NCBI RefSeq assembly: GCF_015558675.1
Contig: NZ_JADMOL010000008.1
Location: forward strand, 1-64,000
DNA length: 64,000 nt
Direction of reading: 5' to 3'
Source: Paenibacillus sp. 1001270B_150601_E10
GTDB lineage: Bacteria > Bacillota > Bacilli > Paenibacillales > Paenibacillaceae
Shown here: positions 62,395 to 64,000 of the stretch, piece by piece
How positions within the stretch are numbered: the stretch's first letter is position 1
Layout of the letters: the number at the start of each line of letters is the position of its first letter
Translations under genes and position numbers: made by a program
The notes under the pieces: model-generated
What the model saw: only the letters and a program-made list of their open reading frames with translations
Database searches by the model: none
What the model was told of the DNA's origin: nothing

Positions 62395-63638
62395 ACGAGC
62401 AGAATAAGAAAACAGTTCGCATCATTGCATGGGTAACCGCAATCTGCTTGCTCGGAGATTCCATGCTGTATATTGTATTGCCCGTTTATTGGGCCTCATT
62501 TGGCCTAGATGGCTTATGGCAGGTCGGCATTCTTTTGTCTATGAATCGGCTTGTTCGCCTGCCGCTGAATCCGCTTGTCGGCTGGCTGTACAGCTGGCTG
62601 CCCAAGCGCACCGGCATCCTCATATCCGTCGTATTAGCCTGCTTGACGACGGCTGCCTTTGCCTTTGGAACCGACTTCTGGCTCCTGCTGCTTGCGCGTG
62701 CTGCCTGGGGAGCGGCGTGGTCCATGCTCCGCATCGGCGGGTATCTTACCGTTCTTGAGGTCAGTAGTAGCAACCGTGGCCGTATGCTCGGAAGCTACAA
62801 TGGGATTATCGGGATCGGCAGCTTAGTCGGCATGCTGGCAGGCGGTTTGTTTGCAGATCTCGTAGGAGTACGCAATATCGCACTTGTACTCAGTGTTATC
62901 ACGGCTTTAGGCTTCCCGCTTGCATGGACATTCTCTAGCTCGACCGAAGCAAAGGCTCAATCGAGAGGTGCCAAGTCGTCGCTGCGAGGAATGAAGGCAG
63001 GACTGTTTCACCCGCATGCCCTATTGACATTATGCTCTGGCTTTATCATTGCATTCCTTTTTCAAGGCTTGCTTAACGCCTCACTGAGCACATTGATTGA
63101 TATCGAATTGCCTTCACAGGAGCTTGCGTTCTCCTTGTTTGGTCTTACATTTGGAGCCGCCTCCATTGCAGGAATCGTTCAGGCGCTTCGTTGGGGATGG
63201 ACGCCCTTCCTATCTCCACTTGTTGGAAAATGGTCCGATGGATCTCGCGGTCGGCTTCCACTATACTTCACTGTGCTGTCGATTGCGATTGCCGGGATGC
63301 TTATGCTGTCCTTACCGCTTTCCTTCGGGACATGGATGGCTGTCTTAATTGTCGTCCTTTTGGCTAATACAGCGATTAACACACTCTCCGACGCTTTAGC
63401 TGCTGATTCAGCTGCTCAAGGAGGCTACACGGTCGTTTACATGACGACTTACACAACGATTCTAGATGTGGGTGCGGCATTAGGACCTCTTGCTGCCTTC
63501 ACCTTGATTGAGAATTACGGTACACCAGGCATTACACTCTTAGCTGCGCTTATACTTGCTTTGCTCATCGTTTCTTGGGTGATATGGGGACGACGTCCAT
63601 TAAAAGCATCCATCTCAATGGAAAGCCCATTATCCTGA
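62391..63638 (+). CDS. MFS transporter
   Basis: A 415-residue, 12-helix major facilitator. Two helices of this kind are VGILLSMNRLVRLPLNPLVG and LGSYNGIIGIGSLVGMLAGG; the loop between helix 2 and 3 has GWLYSWLPKRTG in place of the full motif A. The C-terminal half has LFQGLLNASLSTLIDIELPS and ALAADSAAQGGYTVVYMTTY. It is translationally coupled to the SDR gene (ATGA overlap). Export of a small molecule is likely, substrate unknown. Its final codons overlap a gerC remnant in another frame. Confidence 0.88.
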   Translation: MNEQNKKTVRIIAWVTAICLLGDSMLYIVLPVYWASFGLDGLWQVGILLSMNRLVRLPLNPLVGWLYSWLPKRTGILISVVLACLTTAAFAFGTDFWLLLLARAAWGAAWSMLRIGGYLTVLEVSSSNRGRMLGSYNGIIGIGSLVGMLAGGLFADLVGVRNIALVLSVITALGFPLAWTFSSSTEAKAQSRGAKSSLRGMKAGLFHPHALLTLCSGFIIAFLFQGLLNASLSTLIDIELPSQELAFSLFGLTFGAASIAGIVQALRWGWTPFLSPLVGKWSDGSRGRLPLYFTVLSIAIAGMLMLSLPLSFGTWMAVLIVVLLANTAINTLSDALAADSAAQGGYTVVYMTTYTTILDVGAALGPLAAFTLIENYGTPGITLLAALILALLIVSWVIWGRRPLKASISMESPLS

Positions 63639-63964
63639 TCCAGATTAAGGTTCAGAGCAATGTCGGTGAGGTCAATGCGAATATCGATGTGATGGATCCT
63701 AAAGTCATTCTCACATTGGAGAAGCTGACGGAACAGGCCATTCAAACGGAAGTGGAACGCTCCATCAGCAGACTCCAAGCAATGAAGTCGGATATCTTTG
63801 ACTTTGGAGACATTGTGCATCGGCAGCAACCCGCACTTTGGGATAAGGTTAAGCATGATTGGTCGGAAAGTACCTTCACCACCCTGCAATACGACGTGAA
63901 TGTTAGCGTTAACATTCCGTTGCTCGGCATGCGCAAGAACCCGTTGATCCAAAGTGTTCAGTAA
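63614..63964 (+). pseudogene. Ger(x)C spore germination protein, C-terminal fragment
   Basis: The frame gives GKPIILIQIKVQSNVGEVNA, then KVILTLEKLTEQAIQTEVER, SISRLQAMKSDIFDFGDIVH and LWDKVKHDWSESTF, the end of a Ger(x)C lipoprotein: the Q-x-x-K-S-D-I-F-x-F-G motif and the W-x-x-x-K-x-x-W are diagnostic. The N-terminal 250 or so residues with signal and lipobox are missing. It starts inside the end of the MFS gene in another frame, so a deletion or rearrangement joined the two. No GerA or GerB component is visible. Confidence 0.78.
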
Positions 63965-64000
63965 ACCGTGATAACTAATCGCTTATTCTGCTAAACACAT

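Noticed and set aside
1-64000. tRNA, rRNA and CRISPR arrays
   Set aside because: No cloverleaf-like sequence with the conserved TTCGA arm, no rRNA signature and no regularly spaced repeats were found by eye. Absence by reading is not proof, but nothing supports a call.

Overview
The window looks like a chromosomal segment of a spore-forming, low-to-mid GC Gram-positive bacterium of the Paenibacillus/Bacillales type. Supporting signs are strong AGGAGG-like ribosome binding sites before nearly every gene, frequent TTG and GTG starts, T-rich factor-independent terminators, an Ger(x)C spore germination protein remnant at the right edge, a malate:quinone oxidoreductase, and many small Bacillales-type families (GNAT, DinB, DUF3626, DUF3891, DUF1963, TIGR03943, stand-alone RNA polymerase alpha-CTD protein). 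No rRNA, tRNA, CRISPR array, prophage or intact insertion sequence was seen.

Positions 1 to about 45500 hold a long, almost unbroken minus-strand series of roughly fifty short single-domain genes, each with its own ribosome binding site. The same domain classes recur: acetyltransferases (nine), aminoglycoside-phosphotransferase-like kinases (three), small P-loop kinases (four), VOC proteins (three), Nudix hydrolases (two), isochorismatase-like hydrolases (two), histidine phosphatases (two), SAM methyltransferases (two), DinB and immunity-like proteins (SMI1/KNR4, DUF1963, leucine-rich repeat). Exceptions in strand are a monooxygenase-like protein (4360), an XRE-cupin regulator divergent from a broken LysE transporter (11183), and a GNAT gene (41980). 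mqo (23568..25067) is the one clear central-metabolism enzyme.

Positions 45500 to 52600 hold a metzincin protease remnant, a very large secreted GH20 hexosaminidase with two F5/8C domains and a LamG-like domain, an in-frame MerR/ABC-ATPase chimera with its ABC-2 permease, and azlC-azlD. Positions 52600 to 56500 are visibly AT-rich and contain a DinB-like remnant, an orphan colicin-type immunity protein, a frameshifted ANT(4')-like nucleotidyltransferase, an MFS exporter and a DinB protein. Positions 56600 to 64000 become GC-richer: a two-gene membrane unit, a TolB-like propeller, a permease/TIGR03943 pair behind a near-consensus Zur box, an SDR-MFS operon and a truncated gerC-like fragment.

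The most striking property is decay. At least a dozen genes are broken by single-base indels, nonsense changes or deletions, several of them one base short or long in a homopolymer run. Either this accessory region is degenerating quickly or part of the signal is sequencing error; reads would decide. The most interesting single objects are the MerR-ABC fusion, the Zur box ahead of the permease pair, the orphan immunity genes and the cassette-like minus-strand array.
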